Positions 52,330-64,000 of a DNA stretch of 64,000 nt are shown piece by piece. The DNA lies in NCBI GenBank assembly GCA_026874595.1, contig CM049315.1, positions 4,830,664-4,894,663 of the forward strand, in the 5' to 3' direction. Position 1 is the first letter of the stretch; each line of letters opens with the position of its first letter. Made by a program: the position numbers and the translations under genes. The stretch comes from Sipunculus nudus. Its lineage: Eukaryota > Annelida > Sipuncula > Golfingiida > Sipunculidae. The notes beneath the pieces are model-generated. The model ran no database searches and was not told the origin of the DNA. It saw only the letters and a list, made by a program, of their open reading frames with translations.

Positions 52330-52460
52330 GTAACTTGAGAGTTATTCTTTGCCGATTCACGCAGACTCCACCGTGACAAATCTCACCTTTTCTCGGCTGA
52401 GATTCCAAGTAACAGTTTGCCAGCTTAAAGTCCTGTGCTCTACCACTAGTTCACAAAGGC
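52330..52460 (-). mobile_element. tRNA-derived SINE-like relic (minus strand)
   Basis: On the minus strand from about 52455 the sequence reads TGAACTAGTGGTAGAGCACA, then GGACTTTAAGCTGGC. This resembles the D-arm (A-box) and anticodon region of a tRNA. A decayed B-box area (TTACTTGGAATCTCAGCC) follows, and then a non-tRNA body. The B box has lost the TTCGA core, so this is a relic and not a functional tRNA gene. Confidence 0.42.
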
Positions 52461-54308
52461 CTGTTTTATATTACATTATTAGTATATCCAGTTAATCCTA
52501 GGCCCGACTGGACAACTTGAGAACGATTTGTCACGAAATAATTCTCATATTTCTTATTGTTCTGATACATCCTATCTGCATAGATTCCCCTGATTTGGAT
52601 TTTGAGATGATTTCAATGATAAGAAGACGGACTGACAGAAAATAGGCGCCTCCCAAACACCTCCAGGAGAGTAAACCATATGGTGAACGGTTCTGGTTTA
52701 ACCTTTTACATACAGAAAACAAATAGCCGGTTGGTCTGCGTGACATATCAGAATCGTGAGCAATCAACTAGGGCTGGCGGCTCTGGATAAAACCTTCCCT
52801 GATATAACTCCAGCGAGATGTTACGGCACGGCCTGTTTGAATGCCTAGCAACAAACACTTGTTGCCCAAGAGAGCACCGCTGTCTGTACAACGGGCAAGG
52901 TTGTTTTCTTATTCTGTAAAGTATGGCTTCTAGGGGCTGGTCCAGAATATCAACCAAACGCTACTGGGCTAGGTAAATACTGATATATTGGCTCGCAGCT
53001 CTGTTATTTATTACATCACAGATTGGCAAGCTGTGTCCTCCGGTGTACAGCCTGTAAGCTACTCCCCATGTTAAATCATACCCCGGTACAGATTACTCCT
53101 GGGGTCCTGTACTTAATTCCGGTTATCGCCGCACTTTCAGATAATCCACTCTCCGATTTTTTAAAATGATAAATTCGTATGCTTTTAACTCCTGAGAGTT
53201 AAGTTAGAATCAATATCTCGAAAATATATTTTATTGAAAATGTTGTGAATATATACGCATGCATTGGTCAAATGCTCATGTCACATTACATGATCCAAAT
53301 ATTCAACCTCATTTGAGATATCTAGAAGAATAAAAACATTATCATAAATAAATAACTAAAAAACCGTTTTTTTTTTATTTGATAATTTCAAAGCGCAGGG
53401 GGCAGGATGATTTCGATATCGGAGTTACCTCCGGATGTAATCTTATAATCGAATTCGTCCCATCCACCCGAAATCTGAACGTGACTACAGGTTACCAAAT
53501 GGGGGGGGGGGGGGGGGGGGGGAGTAGGAAACGGGGTTATCTTTAAATCGCTACACCAGCTCCAGCAGACTTCCATATTCCTAAATGTGAACCATTGTTA
53601 GCCTCATGGGTACCTGCCAAGTCCTGTTTAACACAACATGCGTGTATAATTAAAAAAAAAGGTACACTTGTAAACATGATAATAATTCTTGTTACCATGG
53701 TTTTCTAGGTGAAGATCAACTCAAGTAAGATGGTAGACTTTTATTATTAACGGCTCCTTTGTCTTGATGAGAGCCGCTTTTTAAAATATGTAATTGTTAA
53801 CATCAAAATGTGATGTGGTTTAATCAGGTTTTAATTATGATAAGTGTTGTGCGTGCTGATTGTATTTCAGTGGCTCCCCGATCGGCCCCCAACAGATTAA
53901 ATAGACACCAGGAGTTTCAAAATAGTGCTATAATTTTCTTCCAACCAGCGCCGTGGGAAACATTTCTACTATACTGACGTCAGTAGATCTTTCTGTTATT
54001 AGATGTGGAGGAAATATCCGTTACCCCCACGTTAGACTCTACACTCCTAAAGCAGTGGTCACATGACATACATTCTAAATCCTTTCACTGAACCACTGTT
54101 TCCCACTAAAGGTTTCCCTGGGCATCCCCACATAGGCATTGGCATGCTGCTCAGAGTTTTTCCGACAAGTTAGAGCGGATTTCAGTTTGAAATTTATAAC
54201 ACGCCGACAAGCTCCCTGACGGCGATACCGTGGAATGTAGACCAGCACTACCATAAAGCCGCGGTTAAGTGAAATGAGCTATAGAATGTAGCATTACCAC
54301 TCTGTAAG
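52461..54308. other. Intergenic spacer, no gene seen
   Basis: Unique sequence containing a run of 22 G (53501-53522) and a perfect TGACGTCA at 53975-53982. Minus frames of 62-78 codons have no recognisable content; the proline run in one of them comes from the G tract. Confidence 0.5.
53501..53522 (+). repeat. Poly(G) tract, 22 bases
   Basis: Twenty-two uninterrupted G followed by GAGTAGG context. Such tracts can form G-quadruplexes and are prone to length errors in sequencing, so the exact count may be unreliable. Confidence 0.95.
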
Positions 54309-57300
54309 GACCAGAACTAAATGTTAAACACGACTAAAATGGATAGATATACTTTGGTACCTGTCTGAAAGACCACGTGACGAATATGTAGTTAGACTAC
54401 CAGAACTAACTGTTAAACATGACTAAAATGGATGGTTATACTTTGGTACCTGCCTGAAAGACCAGGTGACGAATATGTAGTTAGACCACCAGAACTATCT
54501 GTCAAACATGACTAAAATGGATGGTTATACTTTGGTACCTGCCTGAAAGACCACGTGACGAATATGTAGTTAGACTACCAGAGCTATCTGTCAAACATGA
54601 CTAAAATGGATGGTTATACTTTGGTACCTGTCTGAAAGACCACGTGACGAATATGTAGTTAGACTACCAGAACTATCTGTCAAACATGACTAAAATGGAT
54701 GGTTATACTTTGGTACCTGTCTGAAAGACCACGTGACGAATATGTAGTTAGACTACCAGAACTATCTGTCAAACATGACTAAAATGGATGGTTATACTTT
54801 GGTACCTGCCTGAAAGACCACGTGACGAATATGTAGTTAGACTACCAGAACTATCTGTCAAACATGACTAAAATGGATGGTTATACTTTGGTACCTGTCT
54901 GAAAGACCACGTGACGAATATGTAGTTAGACTACCAGAACTATCTGTCAAACATGACTAAAATGGATGGTTATACTTTGGTACCTGTCTGAAAGACCACG
55001 TGACGAATATGTAGTTAGACTACCAGAACTATCTGTCAAACATGACTAAAATGGATGGTTATACTTTGGTACCTGCCTGAAAGACCACGTGACGAATATG
55101 TAGTTAGACCATCTGGACTGACTGTTAAACATGACTAAAATGGGTGGATATACTTTGGTACCTGTCTGAAAGACCACGTGACGAATATGTAGTTAGACCA
55201 CCAGAACTAACTGTTAAACATGACTAAAATGGGTGGATATACTTTGGTACCTGTCTGAAAGACCACGTGACGAATATGTAGTTAGACTACCAGAACTATC
55301 TGTCAAACATGACTAAAATGGATGGTTATACTTTGGTACCTGTCTGAAAGACCACGTGACGAATATGTAGTTAGACTACCAGAACTATCTGTCAAACATG
55401 ACTAAAATGGATGGTTATACTTTGGTACCTGTCTGAAAGACCACGTGACGAATATGTAGTTAGACCACCAGAACTATCTGTCAAACATGACTAAAATGGA
55501 TGGTTATACTTTGGTACCTGCCTGAAAGACCACGTGAGGAATATGTAGTTAGACCACCAGAACTATCTGTCAAACATGACTAAAATGGCTGGTTATACTT
55601 TGGTACCTGTCTGAAAGACCACGTGACGAATATGTAGTTAGACCACCAGAACTAACTGTTAAACATGACCAAAATGGATGGTTATACTTTGGTACCTGTC
55701 TGAAAGACCACGTGACGAATATGTAGTTAGACTACCAGAACTATCTGTCAAACATGACTAAAATGGATGGTTATACTTTGGTACCTGCCTGAAAGACCAC
55801 GTGACAAATATGTAGTTAGACCACCAGAACTATCTGTCAAACATGACTTAAATGGATGGTTATACTTTGGTACCTGCCTGAAAGACCAAGTGACGAATAT
55901 GTAGTTAGACTACCAGAACTATCTGTCAAACATGACTAAAATGGATGGTTATACTTTGGTACCTGCCTGAAAGACCACGTGACGAATATGTAGTTAGACC
56001 ACCAGAACTATCTGTCAAACATGACTAAAATGGATGGTTATACTTTGGTACCTGTCTGAAAGACCACGTGACGAATATGTAGTTAGACTACCAGAACTAT
56101 CTGTCAAACATGACTAAAAAGGATGGTTATACTTAGGTACCTGTCTGAAAGACCACGTGACGAATATGAAGTTAGACCACCAGAACTATCTGTCAAACAT
56201 GACTAAAATGGATGGTTATACTTTGGTACCTGTCTGAAAGACCACGTGACGAATATGTAGTTAGACTACCAGAACTATCTGTCAAACATGACTAAAATGG
56301 ATGGTTATACTTTGGTAACTGACTGAAAGACCACGTGACGAATATGTAGTTAGACCACCAGAACTATCTGTCAAACATGACTAAAATGGATGGTTATACT
56401 TTGGTACCTGCCTGAAAGACCACGTGACGAATATGTAGTTAGACTACCAGAACTAACTGTTAAACATGACTAAAATGGATGGTTATACTTTGGTACCTGC
56501 CTGAAAGACCAGGTGACGAATATGTAGTTAGACCACCAGAACTATCTGTCAAACATGACTAAAATGGATGGTTATACTTTGGTACCTGTCTGAAAGACCA
56601 CGTGACGAATATGTAGTTAGACTACCAGAACTATCTGTCAAACATGACTAAAATGGATGGTTATACTTTGGTACCTGTCTGAAAGACCACGTGACGAATA
56701 TGTAGTTAGACTACCAGAACTATCTGTCAAACATGACTAAAATGGATGGTTATACTTTGGTACCTGTCTGAAAGACCACGTGACGAATATGTAGTTAGAC
56801 CACCAGAACTATCTGTCAAACATGACTAAAATGGATGGTTATACTTTGGTACCTGCCTGAAAGACCACGTGAGGAATATGTAGTTAGACCACCAGAACTA
56901 TCTGTCAAACATGACTAAAATGGATGGTTATACTTTGGTACCTGCCTGAAAGACCACGTGACAAATATGTAGTTAGACCACCAGAACTATCTGTCAAACA
57001 TGACTAAAATGGATGGTTATACTTTGGTACCTGCCTGAAAGACCACGTGACGAATATGTAGTTAGACCACCAGAACTATCTGTCAAACATGACTAAAATG
57101 GATGGTTATACTTTGGTACCTGTCTGAAAGACCACGTGACGAATATGTAGTTAGACTACCAGAACTATCTGTCAAACATGACTAAAATGGATGGTTATAC
57201 TTTGGTACCTGCCTGAAAGACCACGTGACGAATATGTAGTTAGACTACCAGAACTATCTGTCATACACATGACTAAAATGGATGGTTATACTTTGGTACC

Positions 57301-60300
57301 TGTCTGAAAGACCACGTGACGAATATGTAGCTAGACTACCAGAACTATCTGTCAAACATGACTAAAATGGATGGTTATACTTTGGTACCTGTCTGAAAGA
57401 CCACGTGACGAATATGTAGTTAGACTACCAGAACTATCTGTCAAACATGACTAAAATGGATGGTTATACTTTGGTACCTGCCTGAAAGACCACGTGACGA
57501 ATATGTAGTTAGACCATCTGGACTGACTGTTAAACATGACTAAAATGGGTGGATATACTTTGGTACCTGTCTGAAAGACCACGTGACGAATATGTAGTCA
57601 GACCACCAGAACTAACTGTTAAACATGACTAAAATGGGTGGATATACTTTGGTACCTGTCTGAAAGACCACGTGACGAATATGTAGTTAGACTACCAGAA
57701 CTATCTGTCAAACATGACTAAAATGGATGGTTATACTTTGGTACCTGTCTGAAAGACCACGTGACGAATATGTAGTTAGACTACCAGAACTATCTTTCAA
57801 ACATGACTAAAATGGATGGTTATACTTTGGTACCTGTCTGAAAGACCACGTGACGAATATGTAGTAAGACCACCAGAACTATCTGTCAAACATGACTAAA
57901 ATGGATGGTTATACTTTGGTACCTGCCTGAAAGATCACGTGACGAATATGTAGTTAGACCACCAGAACTATCTGTCAAACATGACTAAAATGGATGGTTA
58001 TACTTTGGTACCTGTCTGAAAGACCACGTGACGAATATGTAGTTAGACTACCAGAGCTATCTGTCAAACATGACTAAAATGGATGGTTATACTTTGGTAC
58101 CTGCCTGAAAGACCACGTGACGAATATGTAGTTAGACCACCAGAACTATCTGTCAAACATGACTAAAATGGATGGTTATACTTTGGTACCTGCCTGAAAG
58201 ACCACGTGACGAATATGTAGTTAGACCACCAGAACTATCTGTCAAACATGACTAAAATGGATGGTTATACTTTGGTACCTGTCTGAAAGACCACGTGACG
58301 AATATGTAGTTAGACTACCAGAACTATCTGTCAAACATGACTAAAATGGATGGTTATACTTTGGTACCTGTCTAAAAGACCACGTGACGAATATGTAGTT
58401 CGACCACGAGAACTAACTGTCAAACATGACTAAAATGGGTGGATATACTTTGGTACCTGTCTGAAAGACCACGTGACGAATATGTAGTTAGACTACCAGA
58501 ACTATCTGTCAAACATGACTAAAATGGATGGTTATACTTTGGTACCTGTCTGAAAGACCACGTGACGAATATGAAGTTAGACCACCAGAACTAACTGTTA
58601 AACATGACTAAAATGGATGGTTATACTTTGGTACCTGTCTGAAAGACCACGTGACGAATATGTAGTTAGACCACCAGAACTATCTGTCAAACATGACTAA
58701 AATGGATGGTTATACTTTGGTACCTGTCTGAAAGACCACGTGACGAATATGTAGTTAGACCACCAGAACTAACTGTTAAACATGACTAAAATGGATGGTT
58801 ATACTTTGGTACCTGTCTGAAAGACCACGTGACGAATATGTAGTTAGACCACCAGAACTATCTGTCAAACATGACTAAAATGGCTGGTTATACTTTGGTA
58901 CCTGTCTGAAAGACCATGTGACGAATATGTAGTTAGACCACCAGAACTAACTGTTAAACATGACTAAAATGGGTGGATATACTTTGGTACCTGTCTGAAA
59001 GACCACGTGACGAATATGTAGTTAGACTACCAGAACTATCTGTCAAACTTGACTAAAATGGATGGTTATACTTTGGTACCTGTCTGAAAGACCACGTGAC
59101 GAATATGTAGTTAGACCACCAGAACTATCTGTCAAACATGACTAAAATGGATGGTTATACTTTGGTACCTGTCTGAAAGACCACGTGACGAATATGTAGT
59201 TAGACCACCAGAACTAACTGTTAAACATGACTAAAATGGGTGGATATACTTTGGTACCTGCCTGAAAGACCACGTGACGAACATGTAGTTAGACTACCAG
59301 AACTATCTGTCAAACATGACTAAAATGGATGGTTATACTTTGGTACCTGTCTGAAAGACCACGTGACGAATATGTAGTTAGACTACCAGAACTATCTGTC
59401 AAACATGACTAAAATGGATGGTTATACTTTGGTACCTGCCTGAAAGACCACGTGACGAATATGTAGTTAGACCACCAGAACTATCTGTCAAACATGACTA
59501 AAATGGATGGTTATACTTTGGTACCTGCCTGAAAGACCACGTGACGAATATGTAGTTAGACCACCAGAACTATCTGTCAAACATGACTAAAATGGATGGT
59601 TATACTTTGGTACCTGTCTGAAAGACCACGTGACGAATATGTAGTTAGACTACCAGAACTATCTGTCAAACATGACTAAAATGGATGGTTATACTTTGGT
59701 ACCTGTCTGAAAGACCACGTGACGAATATGTAGTTCGACCACGAGAACTAACTGTCAAACATGACTAAAATGGGTGGATATACTTTGGTACCTGTCTGAA
59801 AGACCACGTGACGAATATGTAGTTAGACAACCAGAACTATCTGTCAAACATGACTAAAATGGATGGTTATACTTTGGTACCTGTCTGAAAGACCACGTGA
59901 CGAATATGTAGTTAGACCACCAGAACTAACTGTTAAACATGACTAAAATGGATGGTTATACTTTGGTACCTGTCTGAAAGACCACGTGACGAATATGTAG
60001 TTAGACTACCAGAACTATCTGTCAAACATGACTAAAATGGCTGGTTATACTTTGGTACCTGTCTGAAAGACCACGTGACGAATATGTAGTTAGACCACCA
60101 GAACTAACTGTTAAACATGACTAAAATGGATGGTTATACTTTGGTACCTGTCTGAAAGACCACGTGACGAATATGTAGTTAGACCACCAGAACTAACTGT
60201 TAAACATGACTAAAATGGATGGTTATACTTTGGTACCTGTCTGAAAGACCACGTGACGAATATGTAGTTAGACCACCAGAACTAACTGTTAAACATGACT

Positions 60301-61819
60301 AAAATGGATGGTTATACTTTGGTACCTGTCTGAAAGACCACGTGACGAATATGTAGTTAGACCACCAGAACTAACTGTTAAACATGACTAAAATGGATGG
60401 TTATACTTTGGTACCTGTCTGAAAGACCACGTGACGAATATGTAGTAAGACCACCAGAACTATCTGTCAAACATGACTAAAATGGCTGGTTATACTTTGG
60501 TACCTGTCTGAAAGACCACGTGACGAATATGTAGTTAGACCACCAGAACTAACTGTTAAACATGACTAAAATGGATGGTTATACTTTGGTACCTGTCTGA
60601 AAGACCACGTGACGAATATGTAGTTAGACCACCAGAACTATCTGTCAAACATGACTAAAATGGCTGGTTATACTTTGGTACCTGTCTGAAAGACCACGTG
60701 ACGAATATGTAGTTAGACCACCAGAACTAACTGTTAAACATGACTAAAATGGATGGTTATACTTTGGTACCTGTCTGAAAGACCACGTGACGAATATGTA
60801 GTTAGACCACCAGAACTAACTGTTAAACATGACTAAAATGGATGGTTATACTTTGGTACCTGTCTGAAAGACCACGTGACGAATATGTAGTTAGACCACC
60901 AGAACTAACTGTTAAACATGACTAAAATGGATGGTTATACTTTGGTACCTGCCTGAAAGACCACGTGACGAATATGTAGTTAGACCACCAGAACTAACTG
61001 TTAAAGATGACTAAAATGGATGGTTATACTTTGGTACCTGTCTGAAAGACCACGTGACAAATATGTAGTTAGACCACCAGAACTATCTGTCAAACATGAC
61101 TAAAATGGCTGGTTATACTTTGGTACCTGTCTGAAAGACCACGTGACGAATATGTAGTTAGACCACCAGAACTAACTGTTAAACATGACTAAAATGGATG
61201 GTTATACTTTGGTACCTGTCTGAAAGACCACGTGACGAATATGTAGTTAGACCACCAGAACTAACTGTTAAACATGACTAAAATGGATGGTTATACTTTG
61301 GTACCTGTCTGAAAGACCACGTGACGAATATGTAGTTAGACCACCAGAACTAACTGTTAAACATGACTAAAATGGATGGTTATACTTTGGTACCTGTCTG
61401 AAAGACCACGTGACGAATATGTAGTTAGACCACCAGAACTATCTGTCAAACATGACTAAAATGGCTGGTTATACTTTGGTACCTGTCTGAAAGACCACGT
61501 GACGAATATGTAGTTAGACCACCAGAACTAACAGTTTAACATGACTAAAATGGGTGGATATGCTTTGGTACCTGTCTGAAAGACCACGTGACGAATATGT
61601 AGTTAGACTACCAGAACTATCTGTCAAACATGACTAAAATGGATGGTTATACTTTGGTACCTGTCTGAAAGACCACGTGACGAATATGTAGTTAGACCAC
61701 CAGAACTAACTGTTAAACATGACTAAAATGGATGGTTATACTTTGGTACCTGTCTGAAAGACCACGTGACGAATATGTAGTTAGACCACCAGAACTAACT
61801 GTCAAACATGACTAAAATA
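54309..61819. repeat. 89-bp minisatellite mega-array, about 84 copies
   Basis: ACCAGAACT recurs at 89-bp intervals (for example 54488, then 54577 with one change). Each unit includes ATGACTAAAATGGATGGTTA, TACTTTGGTACCTGTCTGAA, and AGACCACGTGACGAATATGT. Main variants are CTATCTGTCAAAC against CTAACTGTTAAAC, GGATGGTTATAC against GGGTGGATATAC, and GACTACC against GACCACC. A rare unit with CCATCTGGACTGACTG occurs near 55109 and 57514, about 27 monomers apart. Stops in all frames prevent any long open frame. Each monomer carries CACGTG, so the array holds about 80 E-box palindromes. Confidence 0.98.
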
Positions 61820-62689
61820 AAAGAAAATACAGCGTAACCTGTCTTGAAGACCAGCTGTCTGTTTAGACCATCCGTTAGTAAACTGAAAGTATTCACCTCG
61901 ATTATAATGGACCTGTTTAATATGACCACCCCCTGTAAATTAAGACCACTTGCAGTTTCGAGGGTTGTATTATTACACAGGCTTCACCACATATCCTCGA
62001 CTTGGCAACATCATGCAGAATGTTTTTACTTTGGTTTAACCAACAGCACGAGACAAATGATTTCTTGGTAGGATCCGTTTAAAGTGGACTTTCTAATTGT
62101 CCATTATGATTATATTTATATTGCAAGTATTTCCAGGCTGGACAGCTGGTTGTAGCCGCTGACTGCAATCCATCAACTGATAACGAGAAAGCGAGTTACA
62201 TATGTTTTCTGATAACATGAAAGGTTCAATAAATCCAACATCCTTCATCTGATTGATTTTATGTCATGAGCGAATTCACAATCGCAGACTCCTATTAATC
62301 TCTGCCGTCGTGTGAAACAGATAAGCCTGTTCAGTTAATGAATGTTGGTAAAATAAAAACACATGTATTGCTCATTTCCTCGACATATTATGTTAACTTA
62401 TATCGTTCTGTCATTGGTTTAATTTTTCCATCAATAATATCTAGCTAAAGAGTTTTTGTATTCAGGGATTTACGATAATTCAAGACGTAAACAAGCACGT
62501 CATAACATAGAAAAAAAACTGCAATTTATCAAAAGGTAAAGCTATAATAGCATTAACAAATGAAAACATGTTTAGGTCCAGTTTCATAAATAATATCAGT
62601 AATTACAGTGATTGTACATTTTTAACATTGTGTCTTTGTGAAGCAAATAGACAAGGACGCTTGAAATTTATTCGATGCTGGAAGAGAAT
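61820..62689. other. Intergenic spacer, no gene supported
   Basis: Unique sequence after the 89-bp array. A 75-codon frame at 61844-62071 (+) has no recognisable domain. Confidence 0.5.
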
Positions 62690-63108
62690 TAGATGTAGGG
62701 TAATGGTAGGTTATTGGATGATAAGCGACAAAAGATTATTGGATAATGCGTGAAAGAAAGTTATTAGAAGATGAATAGTGGAAGGGTACTAATTGGTGGA
62801 TTCTTGCAGGTTATTCGGAGATGGGTAATAGAAGGTTTTTGGATGATGGATAATTGAATATTATTGGATGCTGGTTAACAGAAGGTTATTGGATAAAGGA
62901 TGGTGGAAGGTTGTCGAAAGGTGGATGATAATAGGTAACTGGTCGATAGGTGCTCGAAGTGTATTGGATGCTTTGCAACAGAAGGTTATTCAATGGTTGC
63001 TGCTGGAAGGCTATTTGATGCTATTGGAAAATGGACGATAGGAGGTTTTTGGATGATGGGCATTCGAAGGTTATTGTATGATACGTGATAGAAGGTTATT
63101 GATGGGTA
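62690..63108. repeat. Degenerate minisatellite with a unit of about 26 bp
   Basis: Diverged copies of GAAGGTTATTGGATGATGG with variable spacers such as GTAATA or GATAA recur every 24-28 bp, roughly 16 times. Spacing and sequence are irregular, which marks an old array. Confidence 0.75.
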
Positions 63109-63365
63109 ACAAACTGTCAAAGAAAAACAAAGAAAACACTTTTTCCGAATAGAAATCTAAAAGAGCGAATGGCTCCGTCAACGTCATAACTCGTATCTAC
63201 TCCCTAATTATCAACACATTATCCCATGCATCAAGACCCACCGGTTTTTAATCCGTCACCAGAGACCAATACAAAGAGCAGTTTATTATTAATGTATATA
63301 TATAAACTAAGATATTGTTTTTGCACACATTGGGACCCGGATTAAAAACAATCCTGATATCCTCG

Positions 63366-64000
63366 AATCATCATCATCATCACCACCACCAGCCTAACAG
63401 CATCACCACCATCACTAACACCAGCCTAACATGATCACTTCCATCACCAACACCAGTCTAAGATCATCACTGAAATCACCAACACTAGGCTAATGGCATC
63501 ACTATAATCAATAACACCAGCCTTACATCATTACAACCATCACCAACCCCAGCCTAACATGATCATTACCATCACCAACAACAGCCTAACATGATCACTA
63601 CCATCCCCAACACCGGCCTAACATGATCACTTCCATCACCAACTCCAGCCTAACATGATCACTACCATCACCAACACCAGCCTAACATGATCACTTCCAT
63701 CACCAACACCAGCCTAAGATAATCACTGAAATCACCAACACTAGCCTAACATCATCACTACCATCACCAATACCAGCCTAACATGATCCCTACCATCACC
63801 AACCCCAGCCTAACATCATCACTACCATCACCAACACCAGCCTAATATCATCACTACCATAACTAACACCAGCCATACATGATCCCTACCATCACCGACC
63901 CCAGCCTAACATGATCACTACCATCACCAACACCAGCCTAACATCATCAATACCATCACCAACACCAGCCTAATATCACTACCATAACCAACACCAGCCT
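63366..64000. repeat. 32-bp minisatellite (truncated at right window edge), about 20 copies
   Basis: The unit runs CATCACCAACACCAGCCTAA then CATGATCACTAC, 32 bp (for example CATCACC at 63666 and 63698). It starts from a short (TCA)n tract at 63366-63383, a likely seed. Variants include CATCATCACTAC and CATGATCACTTC. The array continues beyond the window. Confidence 0.95.

Overview
The window looks like intergenic DNA from an animal genome, most likely a marine invertebrate. A bivalve or other mollusc is my best guess, not proven. The evidence is one intact metazoan-type gene in an AT-rich background, two solo LTRs with target-site duplications, tRNA-derived SINE-like relics, a MITE with long inverted repeats, and an extreme load of minisatellites. 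There is no operon structure, and I saw no rRNA gene, convincing tRNA gene or CRISPR array.

The only gene I can support is a single-exon KCTD8/12/16-type protein at 41023-41820 (+). It has an N-terminal BTB/T1 tetramerisation domain and a C-terminal H1 domain. In vertebrates this family forms auxiliary subunits of GABA-B receptors.

About 30 kb, or 47% of the window, is tandem repeat in nine arrays with unrelated monomers. They are: 55 bp (1-1720), 49 bp (5402-14589), 27 bp (19825-20025), 21 bp (21575-23147), 23 bp (24201-25629), 48 bp (26614-34164), 89 bp (54309-61819), a degenerate array of about 26 bp (62690-63108), and 32 bp (63366 to the window end). The five best-preserved long arrays also show higher-order structure, with blocks of several monomers copied as units of about 110, 192, 483, 2403 and 3330 bp. 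Most long open frames in the window are by-products of monomers that lack stops and have lengths divisible by three, or of frame cycling. I do not call them genes.

Mobile-element remains sit between the arrays. Two related solo LTRs (3526-4355 and 34268-35060) each have a 4-bp target duplication. A MITE of about 540 bp (46350-46887) has arms of over 100 bp and a 9-bp target duplication, which suggests Mutator ancestry. An unusual foldback at 39206-39370 looks like two tRNA-SINE heads joined at a palindromic B box, with a related single copy at 39489-39645. Two further SINE-like relics lie at about 48230-48445 and 52330-52460. Simple TA, GA and CT repeats and long G tracts are scattered throughout.

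Layout: repeats and transposon relics fill 1-39 kb, the KCTD gene sits alone near 41 kb, 42-54 kb is mostly featureless AT-rich spacer, and the 89-bp array and two smaller arrays fill the right end.
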